Below, in pieces: positions 51,608 through 58,337 of a stretch of DNA of 58,337 nt (positions are counted from its first letter, which is position 1; each line of letters opens with the position of its first letter). A program made the position numbers and the translations under genes. The notes under the pieces were generated by a model. It had not been told where the DNA came from. It did not search any database and saw only the letters and a list, made by a program, of their open reading frames with translations. The DNA is from CAYSUS01 sp964434165 (GTDB lineage: Bacteria; Planctomycetota; Planctomycetia; Pirellulales; Thermoguttaceae): NCBI GenBank assembly GCA_964434165.1, contig CAYSUS010000045.1, positions 1-58,337 of the forward strand, given 5' to 3'.

Positions 51608-52052
51608 GCCCGGCACCGCGCTGGCTCGACTGCAATCCGCCGAGCATCCCACGTGCATCGTCTGCGGCGACACGAACGGGACGGGGCTCGCTCTGGACTT
51701 CCACCCAAGCGAGCCCGGCGCGGTCGAGGCCTCGTTCGCGTGCGATCCCCGGTGGCAGGGCTACGACGGGGTGCTCCACGGCGGCACGGTCTGCATGCTC
51801 CTGGACGGCGCCATGACCAACTGCATGTTCGCCCTGGGGCAGAGTGCGGTCACGGCCGAGCTCAAAGTCCGCTTCCGGGCTCCGCTGCGCGCGGGCCGGG
51901 CGGCCGCGGTGCGGGCATGGCGGGAGTCCTCGTGCGGGATGCTTCACGTGCTGGCCGCGGAGGTCCGCCAGGACGACCGCGTGGTGGCCACGGCGACCGC
52001 CAAGTTCGTGGATAAGAAGTTCGCCCCTTGGTCAAACGGGGATACCGCCTGA
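51597..52052 (+). CDS. PaaI-like hotdog thioesterase
   Basis: 151 residues from GTG 51597, overlapping the preceding stop. Hotdog-fold motifs: CIVCGDTNGTGLAL, WQGYDGVLHGGTVCMLLDGA (HGG plus the acidic catalytic position), and LKVRFRAPLRAGRAAAVRA. Hydrolyses acyl-CoA thioesters. Four Cys near the N-terminus and core (CIVCG, CMLLD, CMFAL) are notable beside Fe-S genes but may be incidental. Translational overlap with the ORP-like gene ties it to the operon, although I know no mechanistic link. Confidence 0.85.
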   Translation: MTTEPGTALARLQSAEHPTCIVCGDTNGTGLALDFHPSEPGAVEASFACDPRWQGYDGVLHGGTVCMLLDGAMTNCMFALGQSAVTAELKVRFRAPLRAGRAAAVRAWRESSCGMLHVLAAEVRQDDRVVATATAKFVDKKFAPWSNGDTA

Positions 52053-52096
52053 ATTCCCGGTTGACGTCACCCTTACCAGAAAGGAAGGAAGTGGCC

Positions 52097-52543
52097 ATGA
52101 AACGCCTCGCCGCCTGTCTGGCCGTTCTGCTGACGGGTTGGTCGTGCGCCTTCGGAGAAGAGGTCGCGGCCGAGAAGGAAAACGAGCCGCCCCGTTTCGT
52201 CATGCACCCCATCGGCTGGGTCCGCAAGGCCGAGGGGAAGACGACGATCGTCATCGACAAGAAGTACCAACCGGCGATGCTCGGCGTGGACGAGCTCAAG
52301 GAGATCTGGGTCTTCTACTGGTTCGACCGCAACGACACGCCAAAGAAGCGGTCGATCCTCCAGGTCCATCCCCGCGGCAACCCGGACAACCCGCTCCGCG
52401 GCGTGTTCGCGACGCACTCTCCGGTGCGGCCCAACCTGATCGCCCTCACGCGGTGCAAGATCCTCTCGGTGAAAGGAAACGCGATCGAGATCGACGGGAT
52501 CGACGCCTTTCCCGATACGCCCGTGTTGGACTTGAAGAACTGA
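52097..52543 (+). CDS. TrmO-like (UPF0066) protein with signal peptide
   Basis: 148 residues from ATG 52097 (AAAGGAAGGAAG upstream). The body matches the TrmO/YaeB fold: MHPIGWVRKAEGKTTIVID, ELKEIWVFYWFDRNDTPKK, RGVFATHSPVRPNLIALTRC, DGIDAFPDTPVLDLKN. TrmO methylates t6A37 of tRNA with SAM in the cytoplasm. Here the start MKRLAACLAVLLTGWSCAFG reads as a Sec signal peptide, implying export or at least a different use of the fold. The start at 52028 would add residues but not remove the hydrophobic stretch. Last gene before a hairpin at 52547. Confidence 0.82.
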   Translation: MKRLAACLAVLLTGWSCAFGEEVAAEKENEPPRFVMHPIGWVRKAEGKTTIVIDKKYQPAMLGVDELKEIWVFYWFDRNDTPKKRSILQVHPRGNPDNPLRGVFATHSPVRPNLIALTRCKILSVKGNAIEIDGIDAFPDTPVLDLKN

Positions 52544-52546
52544 CGG

Positions 52547-52562
52547 GGCACCGGATGGTGCC
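52547..52562 (+). terminator. Small hairpin after TrmO-like gene
   Basis: GGCACC-GGAT-GGTGCC, a perfect six-pair stem four bases after the stop codon. No T-run follows. May end or attenuate the operon before the DUF89 gene. Confidence 0.4.
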
Positions 52563-52625
52563 ACCGTCCGGGCGGGCACGGCCCGGCTCGGACCTGCATT
52601 TCCCGAGAACGTTGACTCCCGCTGC

Positions 52626-53504
52626 ATGAAGACCTACCTCGACTGCATCCCCTGCCTGGTCCGCCAGTCGCTCGACGCGGTGCGTTTCGTGACCGACGAC
52701 GAGCCGACCCACGAGACGGTCCTCCGCGAGGTCCTGGCGGCGGCCAGCGGGATGCGGTTCCACGAGCCGCCCGCGGCCATGGCCCAGCGCGTGCACCGGC
52801 GGATTCGCGAGCTGACCGGCAATGCCGACCCGTATCTGGAGGCCAAGGACCGCCTCAACGCGATCGCCCTGGAGCTGTTGCCCCCACTGCGCGAAGAGCT
52901 TTCCGCCGCGGCCGACCCGTTCGACCTGGCCGTGCGCCTGGCGATCGTGGGCAACCTGATGGACCTGGGCGTGCGCTCGGCCCTGGACGAGCCGCACTTC
53001 CACGCCGCCGTGGAGAGCTGCCGCCGCGAGCCCATCGACGGCGACGTGGGAGCGCTCCGAAGCCGCGCGGCCGAGGCCCGGCGCATCCTCTACCTCGCGG
53101 ACAACGCCGGCGAGATCGTCTTCGACCGCCTGCTCATCGAGCAGATGCCGCCGGACCGCGTGACCGTGGTCGTCAAGGGCGGCCCGGTGATCAACGACGC
53201 CACGTTGCGCGACGCCGAGGCGGCGGGCCTGGCCGACCTGGTCGAGGTCATCGACAACGGCTCGGACGCCCCGGGCACGATCCTCGAGGATTGCAGCGAC
53301 GCGTTCCGCCAGCGATTCCAGCAGGCCGACCTGATCGTGGCCAAGGGACAGGCCAACTTCGAAACGCTCTCGGGCTGCGGGCGGCCCGTGTGGCTGCTGC
53401 TCCGCGTGAAGTGCCCCGTGATCGGCCGGCACCTGGGCTGCGCCCCCGGCGCGATGGTCGCCCGGGCGCCGGTTTCCTTAGGCGGCCGGCGCGCGGCGAG
53501 CTGA
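52626..53504 (+). CDS. DUF89/ARMT1-like damage-control phosphatase family protein
   Basis: 292 residues. Features: an N-terminal CIPCLVRQSLDAVR (CxxC), IVGNLMDLGV, ILYLADNAGEIVFDRLL, VKGGPVINDATLRDAE and IVAKGQANFETLSGC. These are the metal-binding motifs (DN, ND, KGxxNF) of the DUF89 family, which removes phosphate from damaged or excess phosphometabolites. This short CxxC-bearing prokaryotic subgroup often lies beside Fe-S and radical SAM genes. The substrate is unknown. It is 28 bp upstream of the radical SAM gene and likely co-transcribed with it. Confidence 0.88.
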   Translation: MKTYLDCIPCLVRQSLDAVRFVTDDEPTHETVLREVLAAASGMRFHEPPAAMAQRVHRRIRELTGNADPYLEAKDRLNAIALELLPPLREELSAAADPFDLAVRLAIVGNLMDLGVRSALDEPHFHAAVESCRREPIDGDVGALRSRAAEARRILYLADNAGEIVFDRLLIEQMPPDRVTVVVKGGPVINDATLRDAEAAGLADLVEVIDNGSDAPGTILEDCSDAFRQRFQQADLIVAKGQANFETLSGCGRPVWLLLRVKCPVIGRHLGCAPGAMVARAPVSLGGRRAAS

Positions 53505-53532
53505 CCGCGACGGCGCCTCCGAGGCGAAGGCC

Positions 53533-54456
53533 ATGAGCAAGCACGTCTTCGGACCGGTGCCTTCCCGACGCCTGGGGCGTTCGCTGGGCGTGGACCCGGT
53601 GCCGATGAAGACGTGCAGCTTCGACTGCGTGTACTGCCAGCTCGGCCCGACCACCTGCAAGACGGTCGAGCGCAGGGAGTGGGTCCCCCTGAACGATCTC
53701 GTGGCGGAGGTCGAGGCCCGCCTCGACGCCCAGCCCGACTACATCACGCTGGGCGGTTCCGGCGAGCCGACCTTGCACGCCCGGCTCGGCGAGTTGATCG
53801 CCGCCATCCAACGGCGCACCGAGGTCCCGGTGGCCGTGCTGACCAACGGCTCCCTGCTCTGGGACGAGCAGGTGCGTCGCGGTCTCGACGCGGCCGACCT
53901 TGCGATCCCCTCGCTCGACGCCGGGGACGAGGAGCATTTCCAGTGGATCAACCGGCCGCACCCGAGCCTTTCGTTCCAGCGCGTTTTGGAGGGTCTGATC
54001 GCGCTGGGCCGGGAGTTCCGCGGCGAAGTGTGGCTCGAGGTCTTCCTCACGGCCGAGACCGCGACCGAGGCGCGGATGGCGCGCCTCCGCGACTGCGCCG
54101 CGCGGATCGCGCCGGACCGCGTCCAGCTCAACACGGTCACAAGGCCGCCGTCCGAGAGCGATGCCACGCCGGTGCCCGCCGATCGGCTAAGGCAGATCGC
54201 CGCGACCTTCCCGGGCCGCGCGGAGTCGATCGCCGAGTTCCGCGCCACGGAGGAACGGACCCTCGCGTCGGCCGATCGCGAGGCGGTGCTGGGCTTGCTC
54301 GCAAGGCGGCCCTGCACGCCCCGGGACATCGCGGCGGGCCTCGGTCTCCACCACGGCGAGGTCATCAAGCTTCTGGAGGCCTTGACGGCCGCCGGGCGCG
54401 TGGAAGCCACGTGCGCCGGGCGCGGGACGTACTACCGGCCGGTCGATCCGCGGTAG
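53533..54456 (+). CDS. Radical SAM protein with C-terminal winged helix
   Basis: 307 residues. The radical SAM motif CSFDCVYCQ (CxxxCxxC) binds [4Fe-4S]; FGPVPSRRLGRSLGVDP precedes it and YITLGGSGEPTLHARLG follows. The C-terminal ~70 residues resemble a winged helix (CTPRDIAAGLGLHHGEVIKL). This subfamily, with the FGPVPSRRLG start, is common next to MinD/NifX/Mrp genes and has no assigned reaction. Placement suggests a modification or assembly step in the same metal-cofactor pathway. Confidence 0.9.
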   Translation: MSKHVFGPVPSRRLGRSLGVDPVPMKTCSFDCVYCQLGPTTCKTVERREWVPLNDLVAEVEARLDAQPDYITLGGSGEPTLHARLGELIAAIQRRTEVPVAVLTNGSLLWDEQVRRGLDAADLAIPSLDAGDEEHFQWINRPHPSLSFQRVLEGLIALGREFRGEVWLEVFLTAETATEARMARLRDCAARIAPDRVQLNTVTRPPSESDATPVPADRLRQIAATFPGRAESIAEFRATEERTLASADREAVLGLLARRPCTPRDIAAGLGLHHGEVIKLLEALTAAGRVEATCAGRGTYYRPVDPR

Positions 54457-54834
54457 TTGAGGAAGCGGTCGAGGCCGCGACGATCCGCGCGCTCCCTTTG
54501 CCACCGGTATCGCATCGTCACCTCGGCGTGCCCTGGCGCGGCCCTTGCGGCGTGGTTGCCGGAGGCGGAATCGCGCCTTATCCCGCCCCCAGGAAAAGGG
54601 GAGAGTGCGTGCGGCCTCTGGAATCCGCCGCCCAGTCCAGGTACCATCATGCCAGGGTCGCGATCCTCGAGCGTTGCGTTGCCGGGCATCGCGGCCTCCT
54701 GCCCATGCCCTGCCCTCCCCCATGCGCCCGATCGCAGGCAACACTCGCACCTTGGCACGCCCGCATCGCGGCGTCTCGCGCGGTGTGCTCGGCCGCGAGA
54801 CAGCCGCCCTCGGCGAGTTAGAAAGGAAACCAGC
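54457..54834. other. 378-bp intergenic stretch, nothing recognised
   Basis: An open frame runs through this stretch into the next gene, but its translation is Arg/Pro/Ser-rich and lacks domain features, so the Tat signal at 54835 is taken as the true start. No repeat or clear promoter noticed. Confidence 0.4.
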
Positions 54835-56136
54835 ATGAGCCCTTCTCGGCTGCGTCCCACGCGACGCGCGTTTCTTACGACAGCCGGCGCCTGCCTGGCA
54901 GCCCCCTGCGTGGTCCCGTCGCGCGTGCTGGGGGCCCCCGGCGAGACCGCGCCCAGCAATCGCATCGCCACGGGCCTGATCGGGTCGGGCGGGCGCGGGC
55001 AGCAGATCATGGCCGGGGGCGACCGCGTGGTGGCCGTGTGCGACGTGGACGCCAAGCACCGCGAGAAGGCCAAGGCGGTGATCGACGCCGCGGCCGGCGA
55101 TACGAGCTGCAAGGGCTACAACGACTTCCGCGAGGTGCTCGACCGCGACGACGTCGACGCGGTGGTCATCGCCACGCCCGACCACTGGCACGTGCCCATG
55201 GCCGTGGCCGCGATCGAGGCCGGCAAGGCCGTTTACGTGGAGAAACCCCTGACGTTGACCGTGCGCGAGGGCCGCACGCTGGCCGAGGTCGTGCGGCGCT
55301 ATCGCGGCATCCTCCAGGTCGGCAGCCAGCAGCGAACGGACGAGAAGTTCATCCGCGCGTGCGAGCTGGTGCGCAACGGGCGGATCGGCGAGCTGAAAGG
55401 CATCCAGGTGTGGATCGTGGCCCGGCAGGGCAAGGCCTCCAAGCCCTGGACCCCGCAGCCGGTCCCCTCGGAGCTGGACTACGACCTCTGGCTGGGGCAG
55501 GCCCCCTGGGCCCCGTATCACAAGGACCGCTGCCACTACCAGTTCCGGTTCGTCAGCGACTACTCGGGCGGGGACATGACCAACTGGGGCGCGCACCACC
55601 TGGACATCGCGCAGTGGGCCCTGGACGCCGACGAGTCGGGCCCCGTCGAGGTGGTCGCCCGGGGCAAGCGCAATCCGTCGGGCCTGCACGACGCCTTCTA
55701 CGACGTGGAGGCCGAGTACCGCTACGCCAACGGCGTTCCCGTCCGGCTCCGCGGCGTGGTCGAGGGGATGAAGACCGGCGGCGTGCGCTTCGAGGGAAGC
55801 GAGGGCTGGATCTACGTCAGCCGCGAGAAGCTCGAGGCCGAGCCCGCCGCGCTCCTCGGCGCGGTGATCGGTCCCGACGAGATCCGACTCGGCCCCGAGG
55901 GCGGTGGTGGCACGCACATGGGCATCTGGCTAGACTGTATCCGCAACCGGAGCCCCAAGGGCATCAACGTGACCGCCGAGATCGGCCACCGCTCGGCCAC
56001 GGTCTGCCACCTGGCCAACATCTCGATGGAACTGGGCCGCAAGCTCGCGTGGGACCCGGAGAAAGAGCAGTTCGTCGGCGACGACGCGGCCAACCGGCTT
56101 TGCCATCGGCCGGCGCGCCAGCCGTGGGGAGTCTGA
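54835..56136 (+). CDS. Tat-exported Gfo/Idh/MocA oxidoreductase (first of three)
   Basis: 433 residues from ATG 54835 with GAAAGGAAA upstream. Tat signal PTRRAFLTTAGACLAAPCVV. The nucleotide-binding start is IATGLIGSGGRGQQIM, with AVCDVDAKHREKA. The family catalytic stretch TPDHWHVPMAVAAIEAGKAV leads to VEKPL, and GGDMTNWGAHHLDIAQWALD provides the downstream His. Such enzymes oxidise or epimerise sugars with tightly bound NAD(P), which allows export of the folded holoprotein by Tat. First of a tandem trio. Confidence 0.9.
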   Translation: MSPSRLRPTRRAFLTTAGACLAAPCVVPSRVLGAPGETAPSNRIATGLIGSGGRGQQIMAGGDRVVAVCDVDAKHREKAKAVIDAAAGDTSCKGYNDFREVLDRDDVDAVVIATPDHWHVPMAVAAIEAGKAVYVEKPLTLTVREGRTLAEVVRRYRGILQVGSQQRTDEKFIRACELVRNGRIGELKGIQVWIVARQGKASKPWTPQPVPSELDYDLWLGQAPWAPYHKDRCHYQFRFVSDYSGGDMTNWGAHHLDIAQWALDADESGPVEVVARGKRNPSGLHDAFYDVEAEYRYANGVPVRLRGVVEGMKTGGVRFEGSEGWIYVSREKLEAEPAALLGAVIGPDEIRLGPEGGGGTHMGIWLDCIRNRSPKGINVTAEIGHRSATVCHLANISMELGRKLAWDPEKEQFVGDDAANRLCHRPARQPWGV

Positions 56137-56161
56137 ATGCGACGCGACCGCGCAATTCAGC

Positions 56162-56179
56162 CGGCGAGCTTGCTCGCCG
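56162..56179. repeat. CGGCGAGC/GCTCGCCG hairpin repeat, copy 2
   Basis: Same perfect eight-base arms as at 47597, with TT instead of TC in the centre, between the first and second oxidoreductase genes and 22 bp before the ATG of the latter. Confidence 0.6.
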
Positions 56180-56200
56180 CCTAAATGGAGTGAAACTGCC

Positions 56201-57532
56201 ATGCAACGCAAACGCATCACTCGTCGCGCCCTGCTGCGCGGCGCTGCCGCGGCCGGCGCCGGGCTCGCCGCTCCGCGCGTGATCGCCGGCGCGGCCCTGG
56301 GCAAGGAAGGCCGACCCGCCCCCAGCGAGCGCGTGGTGATGGGCTACCTGGGCGTGGGACCGCGGGGCCTGTTGAACTGCCGCGAGGCCCTCACCTGCCC
56401 CGAGGCCCAGGTCGTGGCCGTGTGCGACGTGTGGAAGCACGTGCGCGAGCGGGCCAAGAAGACCGTCGATGACCGCTACAAGAACGCGGACTGCAAGGCC
56501 TGCGTCGATTTCCGCGAGGTCCTCGACCGAGCCGACATCGACGCCGTGAGCATCGGCAGCCCCGACCACTGGCACGTGCCCATGACCGTGCTGGCGGCCA
56601 AGGCGGGCAAGGACGTATGCGTCGAGAAGCCGCTGGGCATCAGCGTGGCCGAGGACCTCTTGTGCCGCGAGGTGATCCGCCGCTACGACCGTGTCTTCCA
56701 ATACGGCACGGAGGCCCGGGCCAGCGCGGCCTGCCGCCTCGGCGCAGAGCTGGTCCGCAACGGCCGGCTGGGCAAGATCAAGAAGATCCGCGTGAAGGCC
56801 CCCAACAGCATCCGCGGCGGATCGCGCAAGCCGCTGCCGGTGCCCGAAGGCCTCGACTACGACCTGTGGCTGGGCCCGGCCCCGTGGCGGCCCTACTCGG
56901 GCTGTCCGGACAACGGCGCGGCCTGGTTCCACGTGCGCGACTACGCGCTGGGCTTCATCGCCGGCTGGGGCGCCCACCCGCTCGATCTGCTCCAGTGGGC
57001 CTTCGACACCCATCTGCAGGGCAACTGGGAGGTCGAGGGACGCGGGGCCATTCCCGCCACCGGCTCGAACGACGCCGTGATCGACTGGGACGTGACAATC
57101 CGCTTCGCCAGCGGCGTGGAGATGGAATACTGGGCCAACGGCGTGGCCAAGGACGAACACCCCCGCCTGGCCAAGCTGGGCAACTACGCCCAGTTGATCG
57201 GCGAGGAGGGCTGGATCGCGCTGTACTACGCGTCGATGGATTGCGAGCCGGCTTCGCTCCGCACCTCGGAGCTGGGGCCCGACGCCGTGCGCCTGCCCGT
57301 CAGCCGCGGCCAGGAACGGAACTTCATCGAGTGCGTGCGCTCGCGCCAGGACCCGGTCAGCCACATCGACGACGCGGTGCGGAGCGACCTGGTCAGCCAC
57401 GTCTCGGAGATCGCCGTGCGCTGCGGCCGCAGGATAACGTGGGATCCGGTGAAGGAGACCGTCGTCGGCGACGACGAGGCCGCGCGCATGCTCGCGCGGC
57501 CCGTGCGCGACCCGTGGAGAATCGATCCGTAA
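56201..57532 (+). CDS. Tat-exported Gfo/Idh/MocA oxidoreductase (second)
   Basis: 443 residues. Tat signal RKRITRRALLRGAAAAGAGL. NAD-binding VVMGYLGVGPRGLLNC, AVCDVWKHVRERA, SPDHWHVPMTVLAAKAG, VEKPLGISVAEDL, and GWGAHPLDLLQWAFD. The start region and upstream GCTGCC-ATGCAACGC resemble those of the third gene, indicating duplication. The catalytic His/Lys positions look intact. Sugar substrate unknown; probably acts with its neighbours on extracytoplasmic carbohydrate. Confidence 0.9.
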   Translation: MQRKRITRRALLRGAAAAGAGLAAPRVIAGAALGKEGRPAPSERVVMGYLGVGPRGLLNCREALTCPEAQVVAVCDVWKHVRERAKKTVDDRYKNADCKACVDFREVLDRADIDAVSIGSPDHWHVPMTVLAAKAGKDVCVEKPLGISVAEDLLCREVIRRYDRVFQYGTEARASAACRLGAELVRNGRLGKIKKIRVKAPNSIRGGSRKPLPVPEGLDYDLWLGPAPWRPYSGCPDNGAAWFHVRDYALGFIAGWGAHPLDLLQWAFDTHLQGNWEVEGRGAIPATGSNDAVIDWDVTIRFASGVEMEYWANGVAKDEHPRLAKLGNYAQLIGEEGWIALYYASMDCEPASLRTSELGPDAVRLPVSRGQERNFIECVRSRQDPVSHIDDAVRSDLVSHVSEIAVRCGRRITWDPVKETVVGDDEAARMLARPVRDPWRIDP

Positions 57533-57570
57533 ACAAACCGCCGGCTAAGCGGAGTGGATGGAGAGCTGCC

Positions 57571-58337
57571 ATGCAACGCCAACCCGTCACGCGTCGCGCT
57601 GTGCTCAAGCAGGCTGCGGCCGCCGGCGCCGCGCTCTCGGCCGCGCCGTATGCCATCCGCGCCACGGCCTTGGGGGCCCAGGGCAGGCCGCCGGCCAGCG
57701 ACCGGATCCCGGTGGGGTTCATCGGACTGGGCGGGCACGGCATCGGCCGCAACCTGAAGATGTTCCTCGGCCAGCCCGACGCCGAGCCGGTCGCCCTCTG
57801 CGACCCCGACAAGAAGCGTGTCGAAGAAGGCCTTCGCGTCGTGCGCGCCAAGCGGGGCCTGGACTTCACCTGCCAGATGACCCAGGACTGGCGCGAGGTG
57901 ATCGACCGCAGCGACGTGGATGCCGTGATGATCTCCACGCCCGACCACTGGCACGTGCCGCTCTCGCTGGCGGCCATCCGGGCGGGCAAGGACGTGATCT
58001 GTGAGAAGCCCACGCGGACCATCGCCGAGGGCCGCGTCCTGGCCGACGCCGTGAAGCGCTACGGGGCCGTGTTCCAGACCTCGACCGAGGACCGCTCGAT
58101 CCCGATCTATCACCGCATGGCCGAGCTGGTGCGCAACGGCCGCCTCGGGAAGCTCCAGCGGATCCTCGTGCAGCTTCCCGGCGGGCCTGGCGGCCCCGGC
58201 GACCCCGTGCCCAAGCCGGTCCCCGAAGGGCTCGACTGGGACCTGTGGCTCGGCCCGGCGCCGCACAAACCCTATCGCAACGGGCTGCACATGTTCCACT
58301 GGCGGTGGCACTCGGATTACTCGGGCGGCAACCTCAC
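57571..58337 (+). CDS. Tat-exported Gfo/Idh/MocA oxidoreductase (third, truncated at window end)
   Basis: The frame is open from ATG 57571 to the last base (255 codons), so the 3' end lies outside. Tat signal RQPVTRRAVLKQAAAAGAAL. NAD-binding IPVGFIGLGGHGIGRN, ALCDPDKKRVEEG, STPDHWHVPLSLAAIRAG, then EKPTRTIAEG. The catalytic sequence reads CEKPTRT where the paralogues have VEKPL. Its first ~13 codons are near-identical in DNA to the second gene's, so the two are recent paralogues. Frame-shifted readings at 57554 and 57558 are shadows. Confidence 0.9.
   Translation, partial: MQRQPVTRRAVLKQAAAAGAALSAAPYAIRATALGAQGRPPASDRIPVGFIGLGGHGIGRNLKMFLGQPDAEPVALCDPDKKRVEEGLRVVRAKRGLDFTCQMTQDWREVIDRSDVDAVMISTPDHWHVPLSLAAIRAGKDVICEKPTRTIAEGRVLADAVKRYGAVFQTSTEDRSIPIYHRMAELVRNGRLGKLQRILVQLPGGPGGPGDPVPKPVPEGLDWDLWLGPAPHKPYRNGLHMFHWRWHSDYSGGNL

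Overview
The window is GC-rich bacterial DNA, almost certainly from a planctomycete (Planctomycetota) or a close relative. Several family combinations point that way: a prepilin-like DUF1559 protein upstream of a small carboxypeptidase-regulatory-like lipoprotein, a DUF1800/DUF1501 pair, three tandem Tat-exported Gfo/Idh/MocA oxidoreductases, and many large membrane or secreted proteins of unknown function. No rRNA, tRNA, CRISPR array or transposase was found.

Layout. (1) 1-5147: four consecutive membrane-protein genes of unknown role; the first (Fn3 plus DUF6754) is cut by the left edge. (2) 5.2-12 kb, minus strand: secreted alpha-L-fucosidase, a PIN toxin/antitoxin pair, aldehyde dehydrogenase, a Wzz-like coiled-coil protein and an ARPP-1/DUF6569 secreted protein. 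(3) 12.7-30 kb: RND/MMPL transporter, TatA, a giant membrane protein, ABM monooxygenase, secreted M14 carboxypeptidase, MurJ, a secreted protein, DUF1800/DUF1501 and a calcineurin-like phosphoesterase. (4) 30-33.6 kb: lipoprotein, DUF1559 and an FeS-type photolyase. (5) 33.7-44.4 kb: a dense signalling island containing a pseudo-receiver, HDOD, a PAS-kinase, REC-HD-GYP, REC-HDOD, REC plus degenerate HD-GYP, a REC-multi-PAS kinase and a lone REC. Most of its genes overlap or abut, and none has an obvious DNA-binding output.

(6) 45.3-54.5 kb is the most interesting part. A PAS-AAA-Fis sigma-54 activator is followed by two identical ATTGC-N5-GCAAT palindromes 32 bp apart and then a near-consensus -24/-12 promoter. 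Downstream lies an operon with three NifX/ORP-like proteins, DUF5320, two ferredoxin-MinD ATPases and a NifU-Mrp/NBP35 fusion. After these come a thioesterase, an apparently exported TrmO-like protein, a DUF89/ARMT1-like protein and a radical SAM protein. The locus resembles the sigma-54-controlled orange-protein (ORP) loci of anaerobes and suggests a dedicated Fe-S or metal-cofactor assembly or relocation module. (7) 54.8 kb to the right edge: three Gfo/Idh/MocA paralogues, the last truncated.

Intergenic DNA carries several dispersed palindromic repeats. One is a GGACTTCCGAAGTCTT hairpin family with three clear copies and two degenerate ones. Others are a MITE-like 35-bp inverted repeat, an inverted-repeat element after the DUF1501 gene, and a CGGCGAGC/GCTCGCCG hairpin. 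All functional calls rest on reading motifs by eye; no database search was run.
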